DNA of 38,883 bases, taken from assembly GCA_937930695.1 (NCBI GenBank), contig CALHCB010000036.1:1-38883 (forward strand), in the 5' to 3' direction. Shown here piece by piece: positions 8,248-17,921 of this stretch; the stretch's first letter is position 1, and every line of letters starts with the position of its first letter. The notes beneath the pieces were generated by a model that ran no database searches, had not been told where the DNA came from, and saw only the letters and a list, made by a program, of their open reading frames with translations. The translations under genes and the position numbers were made by a program. Origin of the DNA: an uncultured Acidimicrobiales bacterium (lineage in GTDB: Bacteria; Actinomycetota; Acidimicrobiia; Acidimicrobiales; SZUA-35).

Positions 8248-9288
8248 ATGGGCGCGCGAGCACTATTGGCGGGATTTTCGGTTCTTGGAGCAGCTGTTCT
8301 GGCACCCGTCGGCGCCGAGCCCGCTCAGGGCGCCCAACCAGAATCCTCGATGGTCTTCTATTCGGGTTACGACACGGCGGGCATCAACTACGGCGAGGAC
8401 TATGCCGCCTACGCCTTTGTTCACGCTCAGAATAATGGGGAATGGCCATCCTGGTCCGGTTCCCAGGAATGCAGTACCGAACGGGCTGACGACTTCCCGG
8501 CCGGTCCAGACACTCTGGTTGGTTGGTCAATAGGCCGCAACGCGCCTGTGTTCTTCCTCGCAGAAGCCCCGGAACGGCATGATGAGATCGACACGATCTG
8601 GTTGCTCGATCCCGGACACCTCGACAAGTTCAATGAGAACGGCTGCGACTTCGATCTTGCTCGAACACCGTCGGCGTATCTGGGCGACTGGCTCAGCGGC
8701 GATCAAGGTCGTCGTCTCGTGATCCTGTCCGGTGACCTCTCAGAGGTCGACAAGCGAGCCGGGTTGACTCAGGTCTATCTCGATGAGATCAATGGCGAAC
8801 AGCTGCGCGATCAGACGCACCTCTGTCTCATCGACAAGGGTGAGGTTTCCAACCACGACAACCGTTTGGTGCAGTTTTTCGTGCCGCTCACGCTTGGCCC
8901 CGCCGAGTGCCCCTCCCAAACCACGCGTCTTCCCCTGATCAGCTACCGGGGTGCTTCAGGCCGCGATGGAGCAGTCGTTCGCCTGTATGAGTCCGTCTTC
9001 GATCGTCAGCCAGACGCAACCGGATTCAACTTCTGGGTCAACGACGGTCGAACGACATGGGACATGGCGGCATTCTTCGTAACGTCAGATGAGTTTCGAG
9101 CGACCTACGGGACGCTCACTGATGATCAATTCTTGATCGAGCTCTATCGGAACGTCCTTGGCCGGGGTCCTGATGAGGCAGGACTGCAGTTCTGGCGTCA
9201 ACGCATGACCGACGGACAGAGCCGGGCCCAGGTCGTGGTGTATTTCAGCGACTCGACCGAGTTCCGGATCCAAACGCAGACGTCATAG
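8248..9288 (+). CDS. Secreted protein with two C-terminal DUF4214 repeats
   Basis: The 346-residue protein opens with a short, weakly charged signal peptide (MGAR, then a hydrophobic stretch ending in APVGA or AQGA), so it is probably exported. Residues ~35-230 form a domain I cannot assign; it has several Cys that could form disulfides outside the cell. The last ~105 residues contain two DUF4214 units: VVRLYESVFDRQPD...FNFWV and LIELYRNVLGRGPD...LQFWR. DUF4214 repeats occur in exported and surface proteins, often linked to polysaccharides or calcium-binding adhesins. A GTG directly before the chosen ATG is a trivial alternative. It faces the 9315 gene tail to tail with 26 bases between and no convincing terminator. 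Confidence 0.85.
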   Translation: MGARALLAGFSVLGAAVLAPVGAEPAQGAQPESSMVFYSGYDTAGINYGEDYAAYAFVHAQNNGEWPSWSGSQECSTERADDFPAGPDTLVGWSIGRNAPVFFLAEAPERHDEIDTIWLLDPGHLDKFNENGCDFDLARTPSAYLGDWLSGDQGRRLVILSGDLSEVDKRAGLTQVYLDEINGEQLRDQTHLCLIDKGEVSNHDNRLVQFFVPLTLGPAECPSQTTRLPLISYRGASGRDGAVVRLYESVFDRQPDATGFNFWVNDGRTTWDMAAFFVTSDEFRATYGTLTDDQFLIELYRNVLGRGPDEAGLQFWRQRMTDGQSRAQVVVYFSDSTEFRIQTQTS

Positions 9289-9314
9289 TCCGCGGGCTAC
9301 ATCCAGGAGTGTTG

Positions 9315-10025
9315 TTACGGCGTGACTGGCTTGATGGTCCCCGGAGCGATTGCGTTGACGTCGTCAGCGGTCGCTGGGGCGAACGACGTCGTTCGGCGCC
9401 CCAAACGCCATCGATCGGTACGGATCTCGGAGATGACGTAGCCCCCTCGGGCGGATCCTCGAACGGCACCCTTGTTGCGGAGCTCAGGAAAGCACACCGC
9501 ACCCGTTGCCTCCGGACTCACCGCTGCGGCCGCCTCGGTGACTAGTGAGAGCCCCTCCCCCATGACATTCGCCTTTCGAAACTCAGGCGGAATCCATGCG
9601 CCCTCGACGATGAGCGTCGTGGCGTCGAGCGGGAAGAGCGGACCGAAATAGTCCGCGACCTTGTCGTTCTGGCTCGGCGGAATCAACCATTGGAGATAGG
9701 CCGGCTTGCCCTCGGCGGTTACCGCAACGAAACCGTTGGCAAAACCAGCATCCCAAATCTTTCGCCGACGCTCGAGGTATGTCGCATCACGCTCTGGAAG
9801 ATCACTCGTTGAGAAGACGGTGGGAGCGAGCTCCTTGGTGAGCGGAACAGCAGTGAGTTCGACATCCGCCTTCTCCGGTTGGAACGGCACCGAAAAATCG
9901 CGACGTAGCCCGCAGTAGTAATTCTCGGACCACATCCACTGTTGGAGGTCGGCTCGCACTCCAGCGACGTCTCCGTTCTTGATCTGTTTGGCCAACAGAC
10001 CAACTCGGCTCACGACACGATTCAT
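9315..10025 (-). CDS. Hypothetical protein, possibly GNAT-like acyltransferase
   Basis: I do not recognise this 236-residue protein with certainty. It is soluble, with no signal peptide or membrane segment. The middle part (GFVAVTAEGKPAYLQWLIPP, then TTLIVEGAWIPPEFR and MGEGLSLVTEAAA) alternates strands and helices like a GNAT N-acyltransferase, with an aromatic-rich NYYCGLRRD segment near the N-terminus. The closest guess is a GNAT-fold protein of unknown substrate. The start at 10025 is well supported: GAAAGGG lies 5 bases upstream as a Shine-Dalgarno site and TAGTGT (10048-10053) fits as its -10 element, giving a leader of about 16 bases. It diverges from the kinase operon. Confidence 0.75.
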   Translation of the reverse strand: MNRVVSRVGLLAKQIKNGDVAGVRADLQQWMWSENYYCGLRRDFSVPFQPEKADVELTAVPLTKELAPTVFSTSDLPERDATYLERRRKIWDAGFANGFVAVTAEGKPAYLQWLIPPSQNDKVADYFGPLFPLDATTLIVEGAWIPPEFRKANVMGEGLSLVTEAAAAVSPEATGAVCFPELRNKGAVRGSARGGYVISEIRTDRWRLGRRTTSFAPATADDVNAIAPGTIKPVTP

Positions 10026-10030
10026 TTCGA

Positions 10031-10053
10031 CCCTTTCGTCCGGTCAGACACTA
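10031..10053 (-). promoter_or_regulatory. -10 element and Shine-Dalgarno site of the 9315-10025 gene
   Basis: On the minus strand TAGTGT (10048-10053) is followed by GAAAGGG (10031-10037) and the ATG at 10025. Here the same -10 hexamer used at leaderless genes sits further back and serves a led message. Confidence 0.55.
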
Positions 10054-10084
10054 ACCGCACCAACTGGTCACGCACAGTGCTTAG

Positions 10085-11908
10085 GTGGATCACCACACCC
10101 GTGCCGTTCAGACTCAAGTCTGTGCACCTCAAGAAGTCACCACGGACGTCCGATGGACAAGCATGTCCACTGTTCCCAAACGATCGACCGCTGAGCGTCA
10201 ACGTCTGACGTTGTGGATCACTGCGGCGATCGCGGCAGCAGGAACGGTCTCCTACTTTCTGGCCGGAGACTCTGTCAGGGGCGACATCTGGAACATGACC
10301 AACGGTCTTCTATTGGTTGGGATGGCCGGAAACATCGTGAGGTTCCAATCAGAGCGGGCCCGTCCGTGGCTGACCGTTTGGGCCGGACTCGCACTTGCGT
10401 ATTCGGGCGGGCTCTTGATGAGCTACGGGTCGGTTGTTGGTTTCGAGCCCGGCTCGCCATCGATTGTCGATGCGATGCGACTTTCGAACTACGTGCTCGC
10501 TTCTGCAGGTGCGCTGCTGGTCTTGACCCAACACGATCGACGAACCGGTACACGAGCCACGCTCGAAACCGCGATGGTCACGATCACCGGTGGAATGGTG
10601 ATCTGGTTCTACGTCGGGTTGCCCATGATCGAGGCTGAGGAGCTATCCGGCATCCAGACGGTTGTCGCCGCTGGCTATCCGCTCGGAAACGTTCTGCTGC
10701 TGGCGGTGATCGCTTCGGTGACGATTCGGCTGATCCCGCGGCCCGGTTCGCTCATCCTTCTCACCCTCGGATTGGCCGGCAACCTTGCCGCCGACTTTCT
10801 GTTCAGCCTGCAGAATCTGCGTGGGGTCTATGAACCGGGAGGCTGGATCGATCTCGGCTGGCTGATCTGCTTCGCTGGCCTGTCGATGGGGCCCGCATGG
10901 CCCGACCCGTTGGCTGGGGTCGCCAGAGGCGAGATCTGGTCGCTCGACAAGGGCCACCTCAGCACGGGACGGCTCCTCATGGTGGGCGTTGCGCTCTTCG
11001 CTGGGCCAATCATTCTCATTGACCAGACAATGGTCATCGATGATTCGGGCGACCTCTTGGTCGTGATCGGCTCGGCGATGGTGTTGTTGCTCGCCGTTTC
11101 GAGATTGGTCATCTACAACGTCGACCTGGCGAGAACTGAATCCGAAGTGCGAACGGCGAGCGAACAGCTTCTCGCTGCCAATACGGAACTGGCTGAGGCC
11201 AAGACCGAACGACAACAGCTGCTTTGGCGGATCCAGCGAGTTGTCGAAGAAGAACGGACTCGTATCGCGGCAGACATTCACGATCGTCCGATACAAGAGC
11301 TCACGGTCGTCGGATATCAGCTCGAACGGATCTCGCTGGCACTCGCTCGAGGCGACGTCGACCTGGCCGAGGAAATAGTTGAGGGTGCCGCTGACGGGCT
11401 GACGAACCAGCTCGCCGAACTTCGCCTCATCATGACCGAAATCCGACCCCCCGTGCTCGACGAACGTGGTCTGGTCGGCGCGCTCGAGGATTCGGCCGCT
11501 CGTTTCATGACCGAACACTCCGACGTGCGCGTCGTCGTGCAGAGTTCAGTTGCAGACCTCGAAACAGAAACAGAAACGGTCTTCTATCGGGTCACCCAGG
11601 AGGCACTAACCAACGTCGCCCGCCATGCCGGCCCGTGTGATGTGACGATCCGCCTGGAGAACGAAGACGCCGACATCGTGTTGAGCATCATCGACACCGG
11701 TCGCGGGTTCGACCATCTGACGGTCCCTGGTCTCGTCAGCAACGGACGATACGGAATCGCAGGGATGCGCGAACGACTGTCGATGTTGCACGGGGATATG
11801 CAGATCCATGCCACCAGCGGCGGAGGCACCACGCTCCGATTCCTCATTTCTCGCCACGATCGGGCCGATCGAGGGATCAAGGCTCCAGCCCTTCCCGTTG
11901 CCACATGA
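10085..11908 (+). CDS. Membrane sensor histidine kinase, HisKA_3 (NarL-partner) type
   Basis: Up to 607 residues. From about residue 40 to 330 there are seven to nine hydrophobic segments (for example LWITAAIAAAGTVSYFLAG and VLLLAVIASVTIRLI), an integral membrane sensor. A coiled coil (SEQLLAANTELAEAKTERQQ) leads to the HisKA_3 helix RIAADIHDRPIQELT, with the phospho-His at about 399. The ATPase domain follows with QEALTNVARHAGP, DTGRGFD and GIAGMRERL. The start is uncertain: GTG 10085 has CACAGT 6 bases upstream, while ATG 10163 gives a more normal N-terminus but has no visible signal. The stop overlaps the receiver gene (ATGA). HisKA_3 kinases usually phosphorylate LuxR-type regulators, yet the partner here has no DNA-binding domain. 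Confidence 0.93.
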   Translation: MDHHTRAVQTQVCAPQEVTTDVRWTSMSTVPKRSTAERQRLTLWITAAIAAAGTVSYFLAGDSVRGDIWNMTNGLLLVGMAGNIVRFQSERARPWLTVWAGLALAYSGGLLMSYGSVVGFEPGSPSIVDAMRLSNYVLASAGALLVLTQHDRRTGTRATLETAMVTITGGMVIWFYVGLPMIEAEELSGIQTVVAAGYPLGNVLLLAVIASVTIRLIPRPGSLILLTLGLAGNLAADFLFSLQNLRGVYEPGGWIDLGWLICFAGLSMGPAWPDPLAGVARGEIWSLDKGHLSTGRLLMVGVALFAGPIILIDQTMVIDDSGDLLVVIGSAMVLLLAVSRLVIYNVDLARTESEVRTASEQLLAANTELAEAKTERQQLLWRIQRVVEEERTRIAADIHDRPIQELTVVGYQLERISLALARGDVDLAEEIVEGAADGLTNQLAELRLIMTEIRPPVLDERGLVGALEDSAARFMTEHSDVRVVVQSSVADLETETETVFYRVTQEALTNVARHAGPCDVTIRLENEDADIVLSIIDTGRGFDHLTVPGLVSNGRYGIAGMRERLSMLHGDMQIHATSGGGTTLRFLISRHDRADRGIKAPALPVAT

Positions 11909-12339
11909 CCAGAGAGATCACGATGTCAGCTGTCTCGCTTGAATCCGGCCGAACCGTCATACGAATTGCGCTGATAGATGACTCGGCGACGATCAGGGCC
12001 ATGTTGGGAGCCCTCTTCAACGAGATTCCGGAGATCGATGTCTGTGCCCTCGGCGAGAACGGTGAGGAGGGTGTCGCCGTTGTCCTTGCAGAACGCCCAG
12101 ACGTTGTCGTCATGGACATGCAGATGCCCCTTCTCAACGGCCTGGATGCCGCAAAAGAGATTCTTCGTCAGTGGCCAGAGGCCCGCATCATCATGAACAC
12201 GGCCTATGGGGACGAAGCGCTGAAGGCAGAGGCCGATGCCCTAGGGGTAGCTGGTTACATCACGAAGGACGAGCGACCGTCGAAGCTCGTTCGAGCGGTG
12301 ATTTCAGTTGCTCGCGATCAAGGCCGCGTCGTGTCATGA
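11905..12339 (+). CDS. Stand-alone receiver-domain response regulator
   Basis: The 144 residues are a single CheY-like receiver: acidic pair Asp25-Asp26, phospho-acceptor Asp71 in VVVMDMQMP, Thr99 in MNTAY and Lys121 in GYITKDE. All catalytic positions are intact, so it should accept phosphate. There is no helix-turn-helix or other output domain; the protein ends about 20 residues after the Lys. ATG 11905 overlaps the kinase stop and its own stop overlaps the next kinase start, both as ATGA, so the three products are probably made in fixed ratio. It probably shuttles phosphate between the flanking kinases or acts by binding another protein. Confidence 0.93.
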   Translation: MTREITMSAVSLESGRTVIRIALIDDSATIRAMLGALFNEIPEIDVCALGENGEEGVAVVLAERPDVVVMDMQMPLLNGLDAAKEILRQWPEARIIMNTAYGDEALKAEADALGVAGYITKDERPSKLVRAVISVARDQGRVVS

Positions 12340-15203
12340 CCTCGAACTTCGCAAGCCACCTCTTGGCCCTCAACGAGATGAACACCGATCTTGTCGTTGT
12401 CCAGGAAGAGGAACAGCTCTTTCGCATTGCCGCGGGTCACATCTCTCGAGTGTTCGAGGCTGCGCGCGTAAGTTTGATCCTTGTCAACGATGAGGCGACT
12501 CACTTTCGGGTGATCCCGCTTACGACACGCAGCGATAGCGACGACTTTCTGAACCGTCTCCCGATCCCCGGTTCGCTCGTCGAGTTGTATCGGGAAGAAC
12601 CAACCGGGTTCCTCTACAACGAAGATCTCCTGATCGAACGTCCGCCGGGTGCCGAAGCGCTCACCGACCGAGGCTTTCGGTCAGTCGTCGCCTGCAATTT
12701 GGTCGTCGACGGGACGTTCATCGGAACGCTCAATCTTGCCTCCCCGAAGGTCGCAGCCTTCAGCAAAGAGGAACACGTCATTGTTCGCCAGGCTGCAGCC
12801 TTTCTTTCCGCCGCTTTTCGGAACCTGACCTCCTTTGCCGCGTCGCAGCAACGCTATGAAACGACGTCGCTGCTTAATCTCGTCGCCGACCGTCTCGGGA
12901 ACGGCCAGCCGTTCGCTGAATCTGTTGCTGAAGCGCTGCAGGCTCTGACTGACTATTTGGGCGTGGAACGGTGTGAACTACTGCCAGCCGAGCCTGAGCC
13001 TGTTGTCGGTGCTACTGACGTCCTGCTTCCTCTCGTGTCGGCAGAAGGGATTGTTGGCCGTCTTCTCGTTCACAGTTCCGTTGCGGTCTCCGATCACGGG
13101 CGCCGTCTCATCGCCAAGGTGGGACGCCAGGTTGCTGCCGCGGTGGACCGCGAGCAACTCGTCAGCGAAGCGAACGCCGCTCGGGAAGCAGCTGAACAAG
13201 CGAACCTGGCAAAGAGTGCATTCCTGGCGAACATGTCTCACGAGCTACGAACGCCAATGAACGGCGTCATTGGCATGACGAGCCTCCTTCTCGACACTGA
13301 GCTTCAACAGGAACAACTGGAGTTCGTCACGACGATCCGTACGAGCGGAGACTCACTGCTCACAGTGATCAACGACATCCTGGACTTCTCCAAGATCGAA
13401 GCCGGAAAGCTCGACCTTGAAGACTGTGTGTTCTCGCTTCGCGGATGTATCGAGGACTCACTCGACATCGTGAGTCACAAAGCTCACGAGCGCGGCGTTG
13501 ATCTCGCGTACGTCATGGATCCGGAGATGGCCGACACATTTGTCGCCGATGCAACTCGGATCAGCCAGATCCTCAACAACCTGCTCAGCAACGCCTGCAA
13601 GTTCACCGAGGACGGGGAGGTTCTGGTGCACGTCGACGGCTCGCCCGTCACCGAGGCGGATGGATCGACTCGCTATGACATGCGTATCGCGGTTGAAGAC
13701 ACCGGGATTGGCATTCCTGCGGAGCGACTTGATCGACTCTTCAAGTCGTTCAGTCAGGTCGATGCCTCAACAACTCGACGATTCGGCGGAACCGGCCTTG
13801 GTCTCGCGATCAGCCGTCAACTCGCCGAGTTGCTTGGCGGCGATCTCAGCGTGACGAGCCAGGAGGGCGTTGGATCACGCTTTGAACTCCGCTTGCCGTT
13901 GCGGTCAGCACCTGAACAGATCCGGCTTCGCCATCAGACCGCCGTCCATCCGGACTTGGTCAACTCGCGAGTGTTGGTCGTCGACGACAACGCGACGAAT
14001 CGACGAATTCTCGACAAGCAACTGCAGGCGTGGGATATGCAGCCAGTGCTGACCGAGAGCCCATTCGTCGCCCTCGAACTGTTCCGCGATCAGACCTTCG
14101 ATGCTGCCATTCTCGACATGCAGATGCCGGGCATGGACGGCCTCGACCTGGCACGCCGGATGCGTGCCGTTCGTCCTGAGGTCCCGTTGATGCTCTTGAG
14201 CTCTCTGGGGTTGAGTGGTGGCGACACCGATGAGGTCTTCGACGTTCGATTGAACAAGCCGGTCAAACCATCGGCGCTCTTCGATGGCATGATTTCCATG
14301 TTCGATGCGAACCAGTCTCAACCTCGACATACCAGTGCTGCTCCGGCGCTTGACAACGAATTCGCGGATCGACACCCGTTGCGCATTCTTCTCGCTGAAG
14401 ACAACGCGGTGAACCAGAAGGTGGCCACGGGACTTCTCTCTCGGCTGGGATACCGAGTCGACGCGGTGGGCAACGGCATCGAGGCGATTGAAGCACTCGG
14501 CCGCCAGCATTACGACGTTGTCCTTATGGATATTCAGATGCCGGAGATGGATGGCGAGGTCGCAACTATGACCATCCGAGCCTCCATCCAACCTGAGGAA
14601 CAGCCGCGCATCATCGCGATGACGGCACACGCACTCACCGATGATCGTGAGCGTTTCCTCGCTATCGGGATGGACGACTACGTGAGCAAACCGATCCGGG
14701 TGGAGCAGCTGTGCGAGGCACTGATTCGATCCTCGGTCATCGTGAACGCCACCCAGGAAACCGCTGCGCATCTCGCTGAGTCGGTTGGCGACCAGGCGGC
14801 TGACTCCCAACTGCCGGACAGCACACCAGCGCAGCCGGAACCCACTTCGGTCATTGATCATTCGGTGCTCGCAGAGTTTGCAGAAATGATGGGCGACGGA
14901 GGGGCGGAAATCGTGGCCAGCCTGGTCACGACGTACCTCGAAGAATCTCCGAGCCTTGTTGATCAGATCGCCGATGGGTCTGAAACCGAAGATCTTCGCA
15001 TCGCCGCCCACACGTTGAAATCATCCAGTCGGTCGCTCGGAGCCCTCCAACTCGGAGCCCTTGCTGAACTCATCGAACACACCGCTCGGGAAGACCAACT
15101 CGACACAATCCACGCCGAAGTGGCAAGCATTCGTGCGGAGTTCGAGGCGGCACGTGCGGAGTTGCTCAGCGCCCATCCGCTGGCGGTTATCGCAAGTTCG
15201 TAG
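12336..15203 (+). CDS. Hybrid histidine kinase: GAF-type sensor, kinase core, two receivers, Hpt
   Basis: This is a 955-residue soluble protein. Residues ~20-170 look like a GAF domain, and ~185-270 like a second, poorer one. After a short coiled coil comes the HisKA motif [17 protein letters not shown] (His ~301), then an ATPase domain with [21 protein letters not shown] and [10 protein letters not shown]. Receiver 1 (from ~545) has [10 protein letters not shown] and [13 protein letters not shown]. Receiver 2 (from ~685) has [10 protein letters not shown] and [13 protein letters not shown]. The C-terminal Hpt domain carries [14 protein letters not shown] with its His at about 892. No membrane segments are present, so the signal is cytoplasmic or arrives from the upstream kinase and receiver. 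The start ATG overlaps the receiver stop. It is a full phosphorelay in one chain, without a transcription output. Confidence 0.95.
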   Translation: MTSNFASHLLALNEMNTDLVVVQEEEQLFRIAAGHISRVFEAARVSLILVNDEATHFRVIPLTTRSDSDDFLNRLPIPGSLVELYREEPTGFLYNEDLLIERPPGAEALTDRGFRSVVACNLVVDGTFIGTLNLASPKVAAFSKEEHVIVRQAAAFLSAAFRNLTSFAASQQRYETTSLLNLVADRLGNGQPFAESVAEALQALTDYLGVERCELLPAEPEPVVGATDVLLPLVSAEGIVGRLLVHSSVAVSDHGRRLIAKVGRQVAAAVDREQLVSEANAAREAAEQANLAKSAFLANMSHELRTPMNGVIGMTSLLLDTELQQEQLEFVTTIRTSGDSLLTVINDILDFSKIEAGKLDLEDCVFSLRGCIEDSLDIVSHKAHERGVDLAYVMDPEMADTFVADATRISQILNNLLSNACKFTEDGEVLVHVDGSPVTEADGSTRYDMRIAVEDTGIGIPAERLDRLFKSFSQVDASTTRRFGGTGLGLAISRQLAELLGGDLSVTSQEGVGSRFELRLPLRSAPEQIRLRHQTAVHPDLVNSRVLVVDDNATNRRILDKQLQAWDMQPVLTESPFVALELFRDQTFDAAILDMQMPGMDGLDLARRMRAVRPEVPLMLLSSLGLSGGDTDEVFDVRLNKPVKPSALFDGMISMFDANQSQPRHTSAAPALDNEFADRHPLRILLAEDNAVNQKVATGLLSRLGYRVDAVGNGIEAIEALGRQHYDVVLMDIQMPEMDGEVATMTIRASIQPEEQPRIIAMTAHALTDDRERFLAIGMDDYVSKPIRVEQLCEALIRSSVIVNATQETAAHLAESVGDQAADSQLPDSTPAQPEPTSVIDHSVLAEFAEMMGDGGAEIVASLVTTYLEESPSLVDQIADGSETEDLRIAAHTLKSSSRSLGALQLGALAELIEHTAREDQLDTIHAEVASIRAEFEAARAELLSAHPLAVIASS

Positions 15204-15249
15204 CGACGCACCGTCCCGACGATCGGTCAAGGGCCTTACGGGGGTACAC

Positions 15250-15291
15250 AACGAAACCGGCCACGATCGAATGATCGCGGCCGGTTGCGTT
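15250..15291. terminator. Bidirectional hairpin between the hybrid kinase and cysC
   Basis: The inverted repeat AACCGGCC-A-CGATC / GATCG-C-GGCCGGTT (15255-15286) forms a 13-bp stem with one mismatch around a GAAT loop. The stem continues outward for four more pairs after another mismatch. It sits midway between two converging genes. There is no clear T run on either side, so efficiency is uncertain. Confidence 0.7.
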
Positions 15292-15315
15292 CAGAACATG
15301 AGAACAGAGGGGATC

Positions 15316-15930
15316 TTAGAGACCGAGCTTGGTCACGATCTCGGCGACACAATCAGCGAGCGGCTTGGTCGTGTCGACCCGAATCTCGGGATTCTCGGGC
15401 AGCTCGTATGGAGCCGAGATGCCACTGAATTCGGGAATCTCTCCCGCTCGGGCCTTCTTGTAGAGGCCCTTGACATCTCTGGCTTCGCAGATCTCGATTG
15501 GAGTATCGACGAACACCTCGATGAACTTGCCGTCGGGGTGCAACGCTCGGACTTGGGCTCGGTCGGCCAGATACGGCGAAATGAACGCAGTGAGGACAAC
15601 CATGCCCGAGTCTTGAAACAGACGGCAGACTTCGCCGATTCGACGGATGTTCTCTGTTCGATCCTCGGGTGAGAATCCGAGGTCAGAATTCAATCCGAAT
15701 CGGACGTTGTCGCCGTCGAGTACATAGCCGGCGACACCCTTCTTGACGAGGGCTTCCTCGACCGCGAAGGCGAGGGTGGACTTCCCCGAGCCAGAAAGCC
15801 CGGTGAACCACACCGTCATCGAGTCGTGCCCGAGGTTGGCTGCCCGGTCTTCACCGGACACCCGACCATCGGCACGAACGATGTTCTTGGAAACCGGAGC
15901 CTTTGCGTCGGCCTCGGTCGAATCAGACAT
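15316..15930 (-). CDS. cysC: Adenylylsulfate (APS) kinase
   Basis: The 204-residue protein phosphorylates APS to PAPS with ATP. It has a P-loop GLSGSGKST (44-52), the [26 protein letters not shown] block, the APS-site FISPYLADR and the lid [18 protein letters not shown], all complete. It is the last gene of a sulfate-activation operon and its ATG at 15930 overlaps the end of the upstream cysNC gene by 8 bases. The odd point is redundancy: the upstream gene already carries an APS kinase domain. Because this copy keeps the canonical APS-binding residues and the fused one does not, this is probably the main APS kinase. Confidence 0.95.
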   Translation of the reverse strand: MSDSTEADAKAPVSKNIVRADGRVSGEDRAANLGHDSMTVWFTGLSGSGKSTLAFAVEEALVKKGVAGYVLDGDNVRFGLNSDLGFSPEDRTENIRRIGEVCRLFQDSGMVVLTAFISPYLADRAQVRALHPDGKFIEVFVDTPIEICEARDVKGLYKKARAGEIPEFSGISAPYELPENPEIRVDTTKPLADCVAEIVTKLGL

Positions 15931-17860
15931 CAGTCACCAGGACGCCGCGGAGGAATCCGCGCTCACCAAGCACACGGAGGATGGCACTGACGCACTCATC
16001 AACCGACTGCGTTGAGGTATCAAGGCGAAGATCAGCATCGGTCGGTCGCTCGTACGTTGCCGAGACGCCAGGGAACATCGGAATCTCACCGCGATCTGCT
16101 GCGGCGTACATGCCGTTCGGATCGCGATCTCGACATACCTCGATGGGCGTATCGACAAAGACTTCGATGTACCGGTCGTCGCCGATCAGCTCCTTGGCTC
16201 GTTGACGAACCGATTCGGTCGGAGCGACGAGCGCTGCGATCGACATGATTCCCTGGCTGTTGGCGAGGCGAGCGACTTCAGTGACACGACGAAGGTTTTC
16301 TGAACGTTCCTGGGAAGAGAAGCCAAGATCTCGGCTGATCCCCATGCGAATGTTCTCACCGTCGAGACGAAGGGAGACCTTTCCTCGATCGAAGAGTTCC
16401 CGCTCGAGTGCGGTTGCGATGGTCGACTTTCCTGCTGCGGTGAGTCCGGTGAGGAGCACGGTGCAGGGTTGCTGACCAAAGCGAATGGTGCGCTCGAGTT
16501 CGGTGATGCCAGAAACGCGTCGTGTGAGCGTCGTCTCAGGCTGGCGATCCCAGGCCGAAGCGGCACCGGTGATCATGCCAGCGGCAACCGTTGCGTTGGT
16601 CATGCGATCGACCAAGATGAACGAGCCGGTCTGGCGATTGGCGTTGTAGGGATCGAACAGCAACTCGCGGTCTGAACTCACGGCGCAAAGCGCAATGTCA
16701 TTCAGCTCCAGTGAGTGAGCCGTCTCTTCCTCGAGGGTGTTGATATCGACACGGTGTCGGATCGTGGTAACCGATGCGTTGCCGATGCCATTGCTTGATT
16801 GGATGAGGTACTGGCGACCGGGCTCCATGGGAGCTTCAGCCATCCACACCATCATGGCGTCGACATCGTGAGCCCGGACCGGCTGTGATTCCGGCTTGAC
16901 GAGAATGTCGCCTCGGCTGACATCGATTTCATCTTCCAGGGTGACCGTGATGGCTCGTCCCGGCCCTGCGACGTCGAGATCGCCGTCGAAGGTAACGATT
17001 CGATCGACCTTGGACTTCACTCCAGACGGCAGCGACATGATGTCGTCACCCGGCTTGAGCGTGCCCCCAGAAATGGTTCCTGCAAACCCACGGAAATCAA
17101 GGTTGGGTCGGCTGACCATCTGAACCGGCATGCGGAAGTTCTCGAGATCAACGCCAGCTTCGACGTCGACCGTCTCGAGGTGTTGCATGAGGGTCGGACC
17201 ACCGAACCAGTCGAGGTTCGTACCCTTGTCGACAACATTGTCGCCCAGGAGGGCAGACATCGGCAGGAAGTACGGGTCACCAAGATCAAGCGTCTTGCTG
17301 AAGTCTCGGTACTCCTCGCAGATCTCTTCGAATCGAGTCTCGCTGTAGTCAACGAGGTCCATCTTGTTGATGGCAACCGCGACGTTGCGAATTCCCAGGA
17401 GGCTGGCGATGAAGCTGTGCCGCTTGGTCTGGGTGATGACACCGTGGCGAGCATCAACCATCAAAATGGCGAGCTGGCACGTTGATGCGCCGGTGACCAT
17501 GTTGCGGGTGTACTGCTCATGACCAGGCGTGTCCGCGATGATGAATTTGCGCTTGGCCGTGGAGAAGTAGCGGTAGGCGACATCGATGGTGATGCCCTGC
17601 TCGCGCTCGGCCTTGAGGCCGTCCATGAGCAATGCCAGGTCGACTTCCTCGCCCGCAGAACCCTGCGTGGTCGAGTCGGCCTCCAGTGTGGCCAGCTGAT
17701 CTTCATAGATCATCTTGGAGTCGTGGAGCAGACGACCGATCAGGGTCGATTTTCCATCGTCGACGCTGCCGCAGGTAAGAAAGCGCAGGAGGTCCTTGCG
17801 CTCATGCTCAGCCAGGTAGGCGTCAATGTCTGTTGCAATGAGTTCTGATTGGTGGCTCAT
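15923..17860 (-). CDS. cysNC: Sulfate adenylyltransferase subunit 1 fused to APS kinase-like domain
   Basis: This is a 645-residue fusion. The N-terminal ~430 residues are the CysN GTPase: GSVDDGKST (31-39), DTPGH (110-114), NKMD (165-168), then the EF-Tu-like beta-barrel domains. With CysD it forms ATP sulfurylase, where GTP hydrolysis drives APS synthesis. The C-terminal ~190 residues are APS-kinase-like, with P-loop GLTAAGKST and [16 protein letters not shown]. In this domain the APS-site FISP is replaced by VAPT and the lid KGLYKKA by NGMYAAA, so activity may be reduced or altered. ATG 17860 has AAAGG 7 bases upstream. It follows cysD by 61 bases and overlaps cysC. Confidence 0.94.
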   Translation of the reverse strand: MSHQSELIATDIDAYLAEHERKDLLRFLTCGSVDDGKSTLIGRLLHDSKMIYEDQLATLEADSTTQGSAGEEVDLALLMDGLKAEREQGITIDVAYRYFSTAKRKFIIADTPGHEQYTRNMVTGASTCQLAILMVDARHGVITQTKRHSFIASLLGIRNVAVAINKMDLVDYSETRFEEICEEYRDFSKTLDLGDPYFLPMSALLGDNVVDKGTNLDWFGGPTLMQHLETVDVEAGVDLENFRMPVQMVSRPNLDFRGFAGTISGGTLKPGDDIMSLPSGVKSKVDRIVTFDGDLDVAGPGRAITVTLEDEIDVSRGDILVKPESQPVRAHDVDAMMVWMAEAPMEPGRQYLIQSSNGIGNASVTTIRHRVDINTLEEETAHSLELNDIALCAVSSDRELLFDPYNANRQTGSFILVDRMTNATVAAGMITGAASAWDRQPETTLTRRVSGITELERTIRFGQQPCTVLLTGLTAAGKSTIATALERELFDRGKVSLRLDGENIRMGISRDLGFSSQERSENLRRVTEVARLANSQGIMSIAALVAPTESVRQRAKELIGDDRYIEVFVDTPIEVCRDRDPNGMYAAADRGEIPMFPGVSATYERPTDADLRLDTSTQSVDECVSAILRVLGERGFLRGVLVTDV

Positions 17861-17921
17861 GGGGTGACCTTTGAATGAGAAGCCGGAGTCGGAATAAGAA
17901 AGGGGTACGTCGTGGACTGCA

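Noticed and set aside
10163-11908. ATG 10163 as start of the membrane kinase
   Set aside because: Not excluded. The GTG at 10085 has a -10-like element at the spacing seen elsewhere, whereas 10163 has neither promoter nor ribosome site; the choice remains open.
13905-15011. A 368-codon minus-strand frame opposite the hybrid kinase
   Set aside because: The sense strand encodes two receivers and an Hpt domain; the antisense product has shadow composition.
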